DNA of 64,000 nt from assembly GCA_033239005.1 (NCBI GenBank), contig BSQZ01000062.1:982501-1046500 (forward strand), given 5' to 3'. Position 1 is the first letter of the stretch. Each line of letters begins with the position of its first letter. The notes under the pieces are model-generated. The model had not been told where the DNA came from. It was given only the letters and a program-made list of their open reading frames with translations, and made no database searches. This stretch comes from Lamellibrachia satsuma. Lineage: Eukaryota; Annelida; Polychaeta; Sabellida; Siboglinidae. Positions 1 through 16,345 of the stretch are shown piece after piece. A program made the position numbers and the translations under genes.

Positions 1-447
1 CTTTTCGCGAGTTTCGCTCTTCAGATGTGTTTTCAACTGGTGTTATGTTATTCGCTTTTTATTTTACAAACGCGGGTCGTGTCATGTAATGCAAACTAGC
101 CTTGCTTAAAACCGTCAAAACGGTAGGAATGTCTCCTACACCCCGAAGACCGTCACATTTACGAAAACGCGTAAGACTTACAGGCAAACCATTAGAGTTG
201 GAACCTGTGCTTGACGGCATACGTGTTCAACAAAAGTTCAACAAAAGGTTAAATAGAACGGTTAATTAATGTTATCACACGTCGCGAATGACCAGGTTTC
301 TCTTGACATTAACTTTATATGGCATTACCTTAAACAAATTATATTATTTGTTTGTTTAGTTGTCTGGAGTGTTATTTAATATTACCCAAATGTTTCGGTC
401 TTGTGCTTCAGCCAATACGACTGCTTTAAAGGGTAATTGGTGTTCGT
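1..447. other. AT-rich flank, nothing recognised
   Basis: I see no gene, repeat or RNA signature here. Reading frames are short and closed on both strands. Confidence 0.5.
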
Positions 448-545
448 TGTAGTACTAATGTTGTTATTGCTGTAGTTGTTGTTGTTGGTGTTGTTATTGT
501 TGTTGTAGTAGTAGTAGTAGTAGTTGCTGTTGTTGTTGTTGTTTT
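448..545. repeat. GTT/GTA trinucleotide microsatellite
   Basis: Imperfect GTT repeats are interrupted by GTA and GCT units. Short threonine-rich or valine-rich frames across it are by-products of the repeat. Confidence 0.9.
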
Positions 546-661
546 ACTGCTGCTGTTGATGTAGTTGTACTTTATTACATCCGCAATCAATGAAACATTC
601 GTCACCAGAACATGCTGTACCCGTATTGAAAGAAACGCATTTAACTGTGTCATTTATAACA

Positions 662-2808
<2,147 letters not shown>

Positions 2809-3861
2809 ATGTTCTATAACGCTTCGGGGATTTCCCAGGGACGCGGTGGGAGCGACCTGCGTTCCTTCAGCCGGACATCGTCGCAGCAGGAGGGCTGTCC
2901 CCCTAGCGCCAAGCCGCCAGTCAGGCGATATGTATCGTCGTCGGTCGCCCGGACCAGTAATAATCGTAGTGGCGACGGCGACATCGGCGACGGCCGCGGC
3001 GGCTGCTACGCCGCCGCGAGCGATTCGGAATCAATAGCTATGAGAGAAATGTTAATCCGAAAGCTTCGCTACAGCAGTGGCAGCAGCGCCGTTGGAGGCG
3101 GTGGAGGGAAGCCAAAAGTAAAAATAGACACCAACTCCGCCGGCGTGCTACCTCTGGCAGTCGGGTCTTCGTGTTCGATCTCCGTGGCAGTATGCGGCGA
3201 CGGCGGCGGCGACGAAGACGACATGGGTAATAAGACATCGTCGTCGGCCGAGCCCCCGCCGGCGAGCGACGACGTCTCCGGGGCCGACGCGCGCCGACCG
3301 GCCCCGCCGTCGGGCCACCTTCTCGGGCTCCCGGACGAGCTGAAGCCCGATCCGCTGACGATCGAGCGCTGCAAGCGTTCCTGTCGTCGCATCATCCTGA
3401 ACGTCGGAGGTGCACGCCACGAGGTCATGTGGTGGACGCTCGCGCGCATGCCGCACACGCGGCTCGGTCAGTTGCGACGCTGCGCGACGCACGACGCCCT
3501 CATGGACTTGTGCGACGACTACGACCTCGGCCGTATGGAGTTCTTCTTCGACCGGCACCCGCGATCGTTCGCCACCATTCTCAACTTCTACCGCACCGGC
3601 AAGCTGCACCTCGTCGAGGAGATGTGTGTGCTCGCCTTCCACGATGACCTCGCGTACTGGGGCATCGACGAGTGGTACCTTGAGTCGTGTTGCCAGCACC
3701 AGTACCACGCCAAGAAGGAACATGTCTACGAGGACATGCGCAAGGAGTCGGAGAGTCTCCGGCAGCGACAGACTGAGGACTTCGGCGACGGACGCTGTGC
3801 CAACTGGCGCAAGAAGGTCTGGGACTTGCTGGAGAAGCCACAGACGTCCCGGGCGGCACGG
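2809..3861 (+). CDS. Shab: Kv2/Shab potassium channel, exon 1 (N-terminus and T1 domain)
   Basis: Codes for residues 1-351 of a voltage-gated K+ channel alpha subunit. Residues 1-190 are low-complexity (Ser, Gly, Asp, Ala). From residue 195 (ILNVGG) comes the T1/BTB tetramerisation domain, with the FFFDRHP and [10 protein letters not shown] blocks typical of the family. The zinc motif of non-Shaker Kv channels, H-x5-C-x20-C-C, is complete at H267, C273, C294 and C295. The end (KVWDLLEKP...SRAAR) matches the Kv2 stretch just before S1. The donor is CGG|GTGAGT, phase 0. I chose the ATG at 2809 because the frame is open from there and it sits in an ACC-ATG context; a later internal Met is possible. 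The exon is strongly GC-rich at third positions, unlike the flanking intron. Family identity is strong; the start is less certain. Confidence 0.92.
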
Positions 3862-4311
3862 GTGAGTACACTGTTGTTGTCTTAACTCGGACCCTCGATC
3901 GTTGCCACATGTATACATCCTACATCATTACAAATCATTCGGTGTCCTTTCCTACTGCGTTCATATGTGTTTATGTAAACAGTGTGCTTGTTCATGATTG
4001 TTCATTCTTTTATGTTCTTTATAAAGTCCTGAGGGTCATACGAGTACTGAATTCACGAGATGTAGTTGCTGGTGCTACTTGATGGAGATTCCGCAGCATA
4101 ATAAAAGTGTCATAGTCGGGTTTGCGCTGAACTGCGGGATGCTGTAACATGCAGGGTCCGGAATGTCTCGTCACACGCTGTGTGCGTTTACTCTCGCTAA
4201 CGTGCTCAGTCAGTCTGGATCTCTGTCGAGGCGTGGTAATGAAACCATTGTGTAGTGGCAACGTCGTTGAATGCGTCGCTAAGTAATTAGGAACTTCCAA
4301 GAAATTAAGTT
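3862..4311. other. Intron sequence, nothing recognised
   Basis: No repeat or coding signature is visible apart from the splice donor at its start. Confidence 0.4.
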
Positions 4312-4540
4312 TATGTTGGTATTAACAGGCCTGCCTTCCGATTAAGTGTTAAGTAAGTATTGTTTCTGTTGGAATTAACAAGTCTGCCGTCGGATAGTGT
4401 TAAGTTATGGAATTAACAGGTCTGCCATGGGATGAAGTGTAAAGGTCGATGTTGGAATTAACAGGTCAGCCGTCGAATAAAGTGCAAAGTTCGGTTGTTT
4501 TTTTAACTAACAGGTCTGCTGTGGGGTGAAGTGTAAAGTT
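4312..4540. repeat. Degenerate 40-55 bp tandem repeat, about 5 copies
   Basis: Units share a core reading roughly GGAATTAACAGGTCTGCC followed by GTCGGAT and AAGTG(T)TAAAG. Copies differ in length and by several substitutions, so the array is old. The rest, 4541-4827, shows nothing I recognise. Confidence 0.75.
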
Positions 4541-4827
4541 CTTTTATCGGCCCTAAAGACCCGGCACTGCGCCATGTCGGACCTTACACTTAAACACTGT
4601 GTATGTTCTTAGCCGCCATGTCCACTTGGGCTTAATATACTGGTGTCTCATGTTGTGTTCGTTTGTGTGCTTCTTATTGGGTTGTGTTCGTGAATGTCCC
4701 ATTAAAAAACGAACCATGAAGGATTGGCACATGTTGTGGGCACGCTGCCCCGCGAGGCCAGGGGGTTGTCTTGCCGAGGGCTGTATCTCGCGGTTCACTT
4801 ATATCAACAGAGCATTCGTTTATAAAT

Positions 4828-5650
4828 AATAATACAATACGATATTTATATAGCGCCATAATCACATAGTCAGTAATAATACAGCTAAGCGTATATAGGC
4901 AGTTAAATAATTAAAATAATAAATTAATTAAGAACAATACAACGAAGAATAATACATAAAATTAAACAGCTAAAAATACAAGCACAATTTAAAGGCATTT
5001 AAGGACATTACAACTAAAATGTATACATGGAATAAAATAATTTAAATGATAAATTATATTAAGAGCGATATAATTATGTAAGTATCAAATGGAATTAAAA
5101 TAGTAAAATAATAAATTAAAGTATACAAGGAATTAAATAAGACAAAATAATAATAATAACTATTGAATAAGATTAAAACCGGTAAACATATAATTCTATC
5201 TTGTATATTCCTGTAGGAAAAGGAAGGTCTTTTAATTGCCGTTGACAGCTGGCGCCGCTGTTAGAGTTTCTGGTGTTAGCGGGCAAATTGTTCCAAAGAG
5301 TAGCCGCTGCTTTGGCGAACTTGCGGTCACCGAATGTGGCTGTTGTGTTGTTCAACTTGTCAGCATCTCTACACGTTGACTTGGGAACATTGCTCTCAAC
5401 CCCAATTGCTCAGTTAATATAGTTCCGGAGATTAGATCATGGACGCAGACAGCTACGGAAGTATGATTGAATAGCTTTCGCGCAACGATTGCACTGTGGC
5501 GTAACACTTGCCAGACAAAATGAGATGAGTCTGCCGGGGATGGATAAAACTGTTGTATTTTGGGATACTGCACTCTATAGAAGCGGCCGTGCAGTTAAAT
5601 TGCACTGATTTAGTTAAACTGTTTGTAATTAATACAATTGAAGACAAAAT
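4828..5650 (-). mobile_element. LINE 3' end, L2-like (5'-truncated, decayed)
   Basis: On the minus strand, around 5340 to 5175, the translation reads TFGDRKFAKAAATLWNNLP then RNSNSG and QLKDLPF. This matches the extreme C-terminus shared by many L2/CR1/jockey-type reverse transcriptases. It ends in an AT-rich 3' UTR and a tail near 4860-4828 whose minus strand reads GGCGCTATATAAAT followed by ATT-rich repeats, a common LINE tail in marine invertebrates. Upstream (5350-5650, minus) the frame continues weakly. The 36-kb copy has a similar end. The clade call is tentative. Confidence 0.7.
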
Positions 5651-5997
5651 AGTTCACCTAAATGGTGTGTTAAATAAATTTATCGGATTATGAAACAATG
5701 TATATCAGGTTAAGTGGTCAGTCGAGTACGTGTCAGTAGCTATCTGGGGCTGGTGACCCTGTGGGGGCTGTCGTGTACTACTTTAGAATGGTACATTACG
5801 TGAAAAACAAAGCTGGGCAATCTCGGCCAGAAGGTGGAAATGGTTGGTGTCCTGAGCTGGGCTGAGAAAGGACTGAGCAAGGGTTGTAGAAAGAACTGCC
5901 GTCTTGGCGTCGCTCAAAGGCCCTGCTCAGATCATGTTCCTGTCCACCTGCTGGGAAGAATTCCGGATATAATTTAGACCATTTTAATAGGTGGTCC
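5651..5997. other. Intron sequence, nothing recognised
   Basis: No open frame of interest and no repeat that I can pair within the window. Confidence 0.35.
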
Positions 5998-5999
5998 GC

Positions 6000-6037
6000 A
6001 GCTGTAATGTGCGGGTATTAACCCGCACATTACAGCT
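6000..6037. repeat. Perfect 17-bp inverted repeat (hairpin)
   Basis: AGCTGTAATGTGCGGGT at 6000-6016 is followed by a 4-base loop (ATTA) and its exact reverse complement at 6021-6037. It could be the palindromic core of a small transposon or a cruciform. It is not a terminator in this eukaryotic context. Confidence 0.85.
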
Positions 6038-6239
6038 ACAGTATTACAGATACTAGAGTCGATCCGGTTACGTTTCGTGAGCGATCGTAAATCCTGCTGG
6101 TTCGTCTCTTAACGGGTCCGCTGTCTCTAAGTAACACGGATGATCAGTTGAATGTCTGATACTTGTCTGTGTGTCAGCCTCAGTCACCGAGCCCCGCATG
6201 TGTTAGTGCTTTCTCAATTAGATTTTTTCGCGTCTCGTT

Positions 6240-6535
6240 TCAGAGTAATTTCGCGAAAAATGGAACCTGTCTAGTATCCAATACGACATGCTAACTCTAG
6301 TATCCACTACGACATGCTAGCTCTAGTATCCACTACGACATGCTAGCTCGTTTGTGCAAATTTGGTATTTAGTTTTGGTAAAATCATCGGAAAAACTATT
6401 TAATTATTTTCGACCGGATCCGATCAACATTCGGCGAAAAAGGGCAATATATTCTATAACAAAGTTATTCACACTTTCGCAAGTTACCCGATCTAACGAT
6501 CTAAGTAAAACATATTTTCGATATTTTTAACCGTA
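6240..6535 (+). repeat. Dispersed repeat family copy 1, with 26-bp triplication
   Basis: This stretch resembles 19029-19258 on the same strand and 12083-12440 and 35638-35812 in reverse. Shared blocks include GTATCCACTACGACATGCTA, GTTTGTGCAAATTTGGTATTT and GACCGGATCCG. In this copy a 26-bp unit containing the first block occurs three times (6273-6352). No coding capacity is seen. It could be a MITE or the end of an unrecognised transposon. Confidence 0.75.
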
Positions 6536-6599
6536 GTGCACACTCTCATGCCCATACACGAATATTAAAGATACAATGGCCAATGAAAATGTCAAACGA

Positions 6600-8515
6600 A
6601 GAGATACACAACTGGGCTTGTACGTCACTGATAGCAGCAGAAGACATCACGATGGAGATGAATTGGCCGCACACTTAGGAGAGACGGGAATAACAACGCA
6701 AAAATAGCACCGACCTGGGCCCTGGAGGTAAAAGGAAAATATGAAGGCCAAAGTCAACATGGAGAAGGACTATGGAAGTAGAGAGAAACCAACATGGAGA
6801 AGGACTATGGAAGTAGAGAGAAACCAACATGGAGAAGGACTATAGAAGTAGAGAGAAACCAACATGGAGAAGGACTATGGAAGTAGAGAGAAACCAACAT
6901 GGAGAATGACTATGGAAGTAGAGAGAAACCAACATGGAGAAACACTATGGAAGTAGAGAGAAACCAACATGGAGAAGGACTATGGAAGTAGAGAGAAACC
7001 AACATGGAGAAGCACTATGGAAGTAGAGAGAAACCAACATGGAGAAGGACTGTGGAAGTAGAGAGAAACCAACATGGAGAAGGACTGTGGAAGTAGAGAG
7101 AAACCAACATGGAGAAGGACTGTGGAAGTAGAGAGAAACCAACATGGAGAAGGACTGTGGAAGTAGAGAGAAACCAACATGGAGAAGGACTGTGGAAGTA
7201 GAGAGAAACCAACATGGAGAAGGACTGTGGAAGTAGAGAGAAACCAACATGGAGAAGGACTATGGAAGTAGAGAGAAACCAACATGGAGAAGGACTATGG
7301 AAGTAGAGAGAAACCAACATGGAGAAGGACTATGGAAGTAGAGAGAAACCAACATGGAGAAGGACTATGGAAGTAGAGAGAAACCAACATGGAGAAGGAC
7401 TATGGAAGTAGAGAGAAACCAACATGGAGAAGGACTATGGAAGTAGAGAGAAACCAGCATGGAGAAGGACTGTGGAAGTAGAGAGAAACCAACATGGAGA
7501 AGTACTATGGAAGTAGAGAGAAACCAACATGGAGAAGGACTGTGGAAGTAGAGAGAAACCAACATGGAGAAGTACTATGGAAGTAGAGAGAAACCAACAT
7601 GGAGAAGGACTATGGAAGTAGAGAGAAACCAACATGGAGAAGCACTATGGAAGTAGAGAGAAACCAACATGGAGAAGGACTATGGAAGTAGAGAGAAACC
7701 AACATGGAGAAGGACTATGGAAGTAGAGAGAAACCAACATGGAGAAGGACTATGGAAGTAGAGAGAAACCAACATGGAGAAGGACTGTGGAAGTAGAGAG
7801 AAACCAACATGGAGAAGGACTATGGAAGTAGAGAGAAACCAACATGGAGAAGGACTGTGGAAGTAGAGAGAAACCAACATGGAGAAGGACTATGGAAGTA
7901 GAGAGAAACCAACATGGAGAAGGACTATGGAAGTAGAGAGAAACCAACATGGAGAAGCACTATGGAAGTAGAGAGAAACCAACATGGAGAAGGAATATGG
8001 AAGTAGAGAGAAACCAACATGGAGAAGGACTATGGAAGTAGAGAGAAACCAACATGGAGAAGGACTATGGAAGTAGAGAGAAACCAACATGGAGAAACAC
8101 TGTGGAAGTAGAGAGAAACCAACATGGAGAAGGACTATGGAAGTAGAGAGAAACCAACATGGAGAAGGACTGTGGAAGTAGAGAGAAACCAACATGGAGA
8201 AGGACTATGGAAGTAGAGAGAAACCAACATGGAGAAACACTGTGGAAGTAGAGAGAAACCAACATGGAGAAGGACTATGGAAGTAGAGAGAAACCAACAT
8301 GGAGAAGGACTGTGGAAGTAGAGAGAAACCAACATGGAGAAGGACTATGGAAGTAGAGAGAAACCAACATGGAGAAGGACTGTGGAAGTAGAGAGAAACC
8401 AACTGGGAAGGAGCTCTTGGAAGAAGCCGGAGACCGCAGCTGGAGATCGCACGAAATGGCGGAAGTTATTAACTCGCCTTATACAATAACTAGGCTGCGA
8501 AGAGAATAACTAATT
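6600..8515 (+). mobile_element. LINE C-terminal coding fragment split by a satellite
   Basis: Before the satellite, with stops and frame changes, the translation gives RTLRRDGNNNAKIA and then GGKRK...RPKSTWRRTMEVER. After it comes AAGDRTKWRKLLTRLIQ and a stop at 8487-8489. These are the closing blocks of a LINE reverse-transcriptase polyprotein, in which a GRPKTTWRRTVE-like block is normally followed about 20 residues later by an ADRTKWR-like block. Here the two halves are about 1.6 kb apart because the 35-bp array lies between them. I cannot assign the LINE clade. The upstream RT is absent, so the copy is 5'-truncated or eroded. Confidence 0.75.
6754..8403 (+). repeat. 35-bp satellite array, about 47 copies
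   Basis: The unit contains AACATGGAGAAGGACTATGG then AAGTAGAGAGAAACC. Copies are nearly identical; most variation is at ACTATGG versus ACTGTGG, and at GGAC versus GCAC, GTAC or ACAC. Because 35 is not a multiple of 3 and the minus strand of the unit lacks stops, long minus-strand frames (MLVSLYFHSPSPCWF...) appear; they are artefacts. The first unit reads in frame as STWRRTMEVERNQ, the LINE block in which the array started. Confidence 0.97.
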
Positions 8516-9900
8516 CATTTTATTAAACTTACTGCGCGTATTACTTAAAATATTCATGCACTACAGATTTGAACATCAGCGAACCGATTTCGCGATGTGT
8601 CGATCAATTGACGAGGGAGTTTTAACCCTCGCGTTAAACCTGGTTCGTGCAACTTGGCGGAGTGCGTTGAACCAGTCTTTGTGAGGAACTGGCAGATGAA
8701 CCTGCGCCTCTCCGCGCCGGCAGAACTCTCCACCCAGAACGTCTTGCCAGCGGCTAGCGCTGACGGGGGCTGCTTTTTACGTTGCCTGTCGTAATGAAGT
8801 AAACGTAACATAAGTCTCGGAAGTGGCCTGGATGTTGGCGCATAACTGCGGCCTTGCCTAACCGTCGCAGTCTGGTGCCGTCCATAGAGTAATCTACTGG
8901 CAGTTGCGGCTCCACGTTCGTATTTAAAGCACAGTGTAACTGTGGTCTAGTCCTCCAGTCAATAGACAGTTTCAACCATAAGTATCTCGCCGAGATGCCT
9001 GCACGTAAATACGGATATAATGGCCTCAATTAGTGAATACATTACTTATCAGTTTTATACGTTATTTCACAGAAGACAGGCGTGTGTTTTACATGTTATG
9101 TAATTTACATATCTAAGAACAGTTATAGTTTAACAACACAAGGAAAACAGTAGTTGACACTCTGCTGATCAAACATCATTCGGGCGTGGCATGGTTGAAG
9201 GCCAGTGAAATACACCAGCGATTCAAAGGAAATTTCACTGCTTTAAACTTTTAGCTGAAATTGCAAAGTATCGAGATACATGGAACGTGTTGCCGAAACT
9301 GTTTAGTATGAGCTTTTTTAAATCGAATCCACACGGATATAGGATTGAGAGGTCACCCGGCAGAAGTAGACTTAATTTATATAAGTGTATCTTGAACGAA
9401 TATGCATGTCTCGAAAACACTCCACAGGTGGATAGATGTCTAGGTGACAACAAGTGTGACTAAGGAATCTTGATATCTTACTGTTAACTAACACATTTTG
9501 AGGGACATCACGCAACTTTCAAATCTCTTACTTATATAGAGATACTACTTTTGTACGTCACATATCACGAATTGTGGTGTTGTGTATCCCGTGACATTGA
9601 ATGCTGCTTTTGGCAAAATGGCACAAGCAACCTGCGAAGTCTTCATGCCCAACAAATAACGATATTGGCTTGAAAGGACGTCCTAGTCACGGTCTCAGAC
9701 AAACTGAGACCGGGGAAAAACACAATCGCCTTAATCCTCCACGCCAAAGATTTCTTCAGATGACGGAGTTGCGTAATCGTGACTCGAGATAAACCACGTC
9801 CATCGATACTGTCGTCTCGTCTTAGTGGCGAAAAGCGATGCTAACGCGATTACATTAACACTTCGGACATGGCCGTTGCGTCTCGCTCTCCCCGTGGTCC
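8516..9900. other. Intron sequence, nothing recognised
   Basis: A GC-richer patch at 8600-9000 has short frames on the minus strand without family resemblance. The rest is AT-rich. Confidence 0.35.
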
Positions 9901-9908
9901 ATGAGTAC

Positions 9909-11231
9909 TAGTGCCCTGCGCGGGCCTAGAATTTGATCCCAAGCCCGGCCCGCAATTAGCAGTTAGAGTCCAGGCCCGGCCCAGGCCCGCAATAATTTTT
10001 CAAGCCCGGCCCGGCCCAGGCCCGCAAACTAGAACTTAGGCCCAGGCCCGGCCCAGGCCCGAACCAAACCGTGAATGTTTGGCCCAGGCCCGGCCCGGCC
10101 CGGCCCGCAAGTTTCAGGCCCAGGCCCGGCCCATACCCGCGGGCCAAAGATGGGTAAGCCCGCGGCCCGCAAGCCCGCGGCCCGCAAGCCCGCGGCCCGC
10201 TAAGTTTAGAGAAGATAAACCTATAATCTTATAACAAAGACGAAAAACAAATAAACTGTAAAACAGTTTATTTGTCCATAGTGTGCTGGACGAGTTCTAA
10301 AAATACAGCACCACCAACTTCTTCAAACGGACGAATATCCTGAAGAAAAATAAAGAAAAACTTCTTAGTGTCATTACTATTAAATATGATAAGATTTGTT
10401 ATATTTGACTTTAATGTATTTGCTTATGGTTAGGGTACGAGATTTGTTTATCTAACCCTGACTTAACCCTTATGCAAGCCATAACCCCAATTTATATTGT
10501 TTATTGAATTAGGTCAACTAAGTTAACATAATTTAATATGATATTTCAATTAAATGTCACCCACTGGCACTGATACCCAGTGGCATTTCCAGCAGGCCTG
10601 CAGTCACTAGCTTGAGCTGGTGAGAAATACCAATTACCAACTGGGTTGGGTACTGGGTAGTGGACTAGTGGCCTAGTGGGCACTTAGCAGTGGGCAATGT
10701 TTGGAGGTGGGCAATGTTTGGAGGGAAGACCTAGACAATAGAATGTCCACTGGTAGGGTCAAAGTTGATGGTTAATCATGGCTTGATTGCCTCTGCAAAT
10801 ATTTCTAAAGTAAACATTTGGGGCTGGCTACTTCCAGCCAAGTGAACTTATGGGGCCATTAGATTCCATGCAAGGTCTCAATTTGCAACTATATAATACT
10901 AAAGAAATAATTTTAAGCATTCATTAACCGGAATTACAATTTATGATCAGGTTTTATTAAAAAATAAAGTAATAATCGGTGTATTTTATGAATATTTTTA
11001 TTATGTCCACACCCAGCCCAGGCGCGGCCCGGCCCGCTCACACTAGGCCCAGGCCCGGCCCAAGCCCGATGTGTTTAAATTGTTTTCAGCCCAGGCCCGG
11101 CCCGGGCCCGCAGTATGTAGGCCCAGGTCCGGCCCGGTCCGCGGAATTATGTAGAGGCCCGGCCCGGCCCGGCCCGCGGGCTGCGGGCCGGGCCGGGCTT
11201 GGACCCAAAGCCTGGCCCGCGCAGGGCACTA
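9909..11231. mobile_element. Non-autonomous hAT-like DNA transposon, 1.32 kb
   Basis: The left end is TAGTGCCCTGCGCGGGCC and the right end is its exact reverse complement, GGCCCGCGCAGGGCACTA, an 18-bp terminal inverted repeat starting TAGTG (fits the hAT YARNG rule). It is flanked by 8-bp direct repeats, ATGAGTAC (9901-9908) and ATGAATAC (11232-11239), matching at 7 of 8 bases; 8 bp is the hAT target-duplication length. Both ends (9909-10205 and 11010-11231) are packed with GCCCGGCCC-type subterminal repeats in opposite orientation, as expected for transposase binding sites. The roughly 800-bp interior is AT-rich with no transposase frame. Ala/Gly/Pro-rich frames in the ends are artefacts. 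Confidence 0.9.
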
Positions 11232-11239
11232 ATGAATAC

Positions 11240-12082
11240 ACCATGTAGCCATGAAACAAGTGATTGCGGCATTCACCGATGTGTTGTCGCGAAGACCTCG
11301 GCATCCACGCGGCACGTTCGCGGTCAGCTCGTCGCTGATTCATTAGGGCTGTCTAAACGGGTCATTAACGGGTTACGTCGGAGAGATAACGGGCTTCATC
11401 TGTCGACGAGATGTTGGCATCATTAACCCACACGATGAAGTAGCGCTGGTCTTAGCTGTCGTGTCTTAAAAAAGTGGAAATATGGAATTATCATAAACTG
11501 CAGCTTATGATGTTAGCACGGGTCGATACTCTTTCATAAACTAAATAACAAAATAACAATGATAATAATAATTATTATTACTGTTACTAAGATATAATGG
11601 AGAAACTCAGTATGATTATTTACACCCTTCCCTGCGGATTATAGTCTACTTTTTAGTAGTCAATATCAGAGTTAACAGTGTGTGCAAGTGGTAACCTGTC
11701 AGTTTGACGTTCTCAAGCCTACGCGGGTCGAACCGACCGTTCTGTTACCAGAAGCAACGTGATGCGACGAAAAGGCTTTGTTGCATGAAAACCTAATCAG
11801 GCCACTCCGGTATGAATTTGATTTAATCATCTCGATGAAGTTAAGTGCAATACTATGACTTAATAGTTATCCAATAATACGCCATTGGGAAGGAACTTAT
11901 CTTAGATTCCCGCACTCTCTCGCAGCAGACGTTTTATCCCGGTACAACTTACGATTATAACTCAATGAGTGAGTGAGTGAGTGAGTGAGTGAGTGAGTGA
12001 GTGAGTGAGTGAAGCGACCATCACACGGTTCATTGGTGTCCAAATATGTAATGTGCCAATAGTAAAAAAAGGTAACATTCGC
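11240..12082. other. Intron sequence with a (GAGT)n microsatellite
   Basis: A GAGT tetranucleotide repeat occupies about 11966-12011. I see nothing else that can be named. Confidence 0.5.
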
Positions 12083-12440
12083 AGTCGATTTAATAAAAAA
12101 TGCATATTCTTGTTCAAATCATCGACAGAATTGACTTTAATAGTTAGATCTGGTAAGGGTAAAAATAGTGGCTATCCAAAATGGTAAACGCTGTGTGGGT
12201 CAATGCTGATCATGGGCGTGACTTCCATCCTCTCGCCGATCACACGACAAAGTTACAAAATTCCACCAAGGAAGAAAATCGTGAGTTAATACTTGAACAA
12301 GCTTTAACTAATTTGATAGTTTGTCTGATGGTTTCACAAAAACTACATACAAAAGTTGCAAAAACGAGCTAGCATGTTGCAGTGGATACTGGATAGGTTT
12401 GGTGTTTCGCAAAATTTATTTGAAATGAGACTAGCAAAAT
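12083..12440 (-). repeat. Dispersed repeat family copy 2
   Basis: Near 12370 the block GCTAGCATGTTGCAGTGGAT is the reverse complement, with two differences, of the block in copies 1 and 3. The stretch from 12083 (CGCAGTCGATTTAATA) also aligns with copy 4 at 35638. This copy is longer than copy 4 in the middle. It has no coding capacity. Confidence 0.65.
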
Positions 12441-12778
12441 AATCGAATTGATTAAGCACCTTTAACATATGTTTACGAGGTGATCATTTTGCTAACACCT
12501 AACAAGAACACCGAACATACCCCTGGTAAAGTATGCCACATCCAGATCGATATGCATGTCATCAAGCCCTGTTCGAATCATTTATGTTCCCACCCGGAAC
12601 CACTGGGAATATAGCGGCTGAGATCGCAGACATATTGCAAACGGAGCTCATTAGAAACGCCTCGGAATACCAATGATACACTCCATGCTGTACGGTGTTA
12701 TTTCAAACACCCTTCTACGTCGATACGAAGCAGTGTGCACGTGGCTGCTAGATGGATGCGAATGAATGAACGAATGAA
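12441..12778. other. Intron sequence, nothing recognised
   Basis: No feature seen. Confidence 0.35.
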
Positions 12779-15340
<2,562 letters not shown>

Positions 15341-16229
15341 TATATTGTAATCACCACATATGTATACAATTTTACTGCTGATATTTCCCAGTACGAATGA
15401 GAGGTTGTCATTAAATTTGTTGAAGCTTTTATTTGCTGCTATATGGAAGGCTGTCGCCGACGAGACAAAGTCTGCGCGTTTTAGACAGGCGCTTGAGGCG
15501 GCTTCACAAATTACGTCACATCTTGTGACAAGGAGCGTTTTTCTGACCGCCGGCGATGTTTTCCCTCATAATTGCGGATTTGATCGATCCTCTGTCAACT
15601 AAGCCCTATTACATTTGATGACGTTGTAAACCCAACGCACCCAAATGACATATTAGGATATATGTATTGCTTCGACAAATCCTTGGCATTTCATCACCTC
15701 GAGAAGACTCGCTGTATTATTAATGAGCCATTTTCAAGTACGTGCTACTGTGATATTTTATCACAAGTGATAACATCTGTTTTGTGGTCTATTTTCTGTG
15801 CAGGCGAGATTGTGTAGGCGGAAACCAGCCGATAAAAATAGCATCTCCCACAATAGCATACTAACAAAATCGACCTACAATTAAATGCCACACGGCTGTA
15901 CGGAGAATTAAAACAATAAAATGTGAGATGTGATGCACGAATGACGTCACAGCGACCCTGCGTCAGAGAGGATTTTTTCGGGAATGATTTTGACAACTTA
16001 AGGGGAAAGACGGATCGATCTGTGCAATCGACTAATGCATTCCAGTATGTCAACTGACGCACAACGCACTCGCATAACTCCTGTTCTCCGTTGGCGCAAC
16101 GTCGCTTTGACGACGTTGCATTTGCGGCGTCAAATCGGTTTTATTAAGGAAACATTGGAAGTTGAAAGACAATAGTGATAAAACAAGACTATGATGTCTA
16201 TGTACGCTTCTCAAACGCTACAGAATATC
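15341..16229. other. Intron sequence, nothing recognised
   Basis: Neither strand has a frame with family resemblance. GC is locally higher at 15440-15600. Confidence 0.35.
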
Positions 16230-16345
16230 TGACAAAAAAGGTAAAGGTACGTTCTTATATAGCGCGGTATCCAATCCTTGGGACTGTTCAAAGCGCTTTA
16301 CACTTCACCCCCTGGCAGACCTGTACATTCAAACATCTCAACTCA
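16230..16345 (-). repeat. TATATAGCGC-type interspersed repeat fragment
   Basis: The block TTATATAGCGCGGTATCC, followed by GGGAC and AAGCGCTTTACA, resembles 3'-end repeats widespread in marine invertebrate genomes. Recognition is from general familiarity with this motif, and no second copy of the whole block is in the window. Confidence 0.4.

Noticed and set aside
3148..3918. 256-codon antisense frame opposite exon 1
   Set aside because: Same cause; the plus strand encodes a clear T1 domain.
6945..8402. Repetitive minus-strand proteins (MLVSLYFHSPSPCWF)
   Set aside because: Artefact of the 35-bp satellite; no stop exists on that strand of the unit.
6754..8403. CRISPR-like array
   Set aside because: Units are contiguous tandem copies without unique spacers, in a eukaryotic intron. 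The same holds for the 17-, 20-, 26-, 30-, 32-, 33- and 36-bp arrays.
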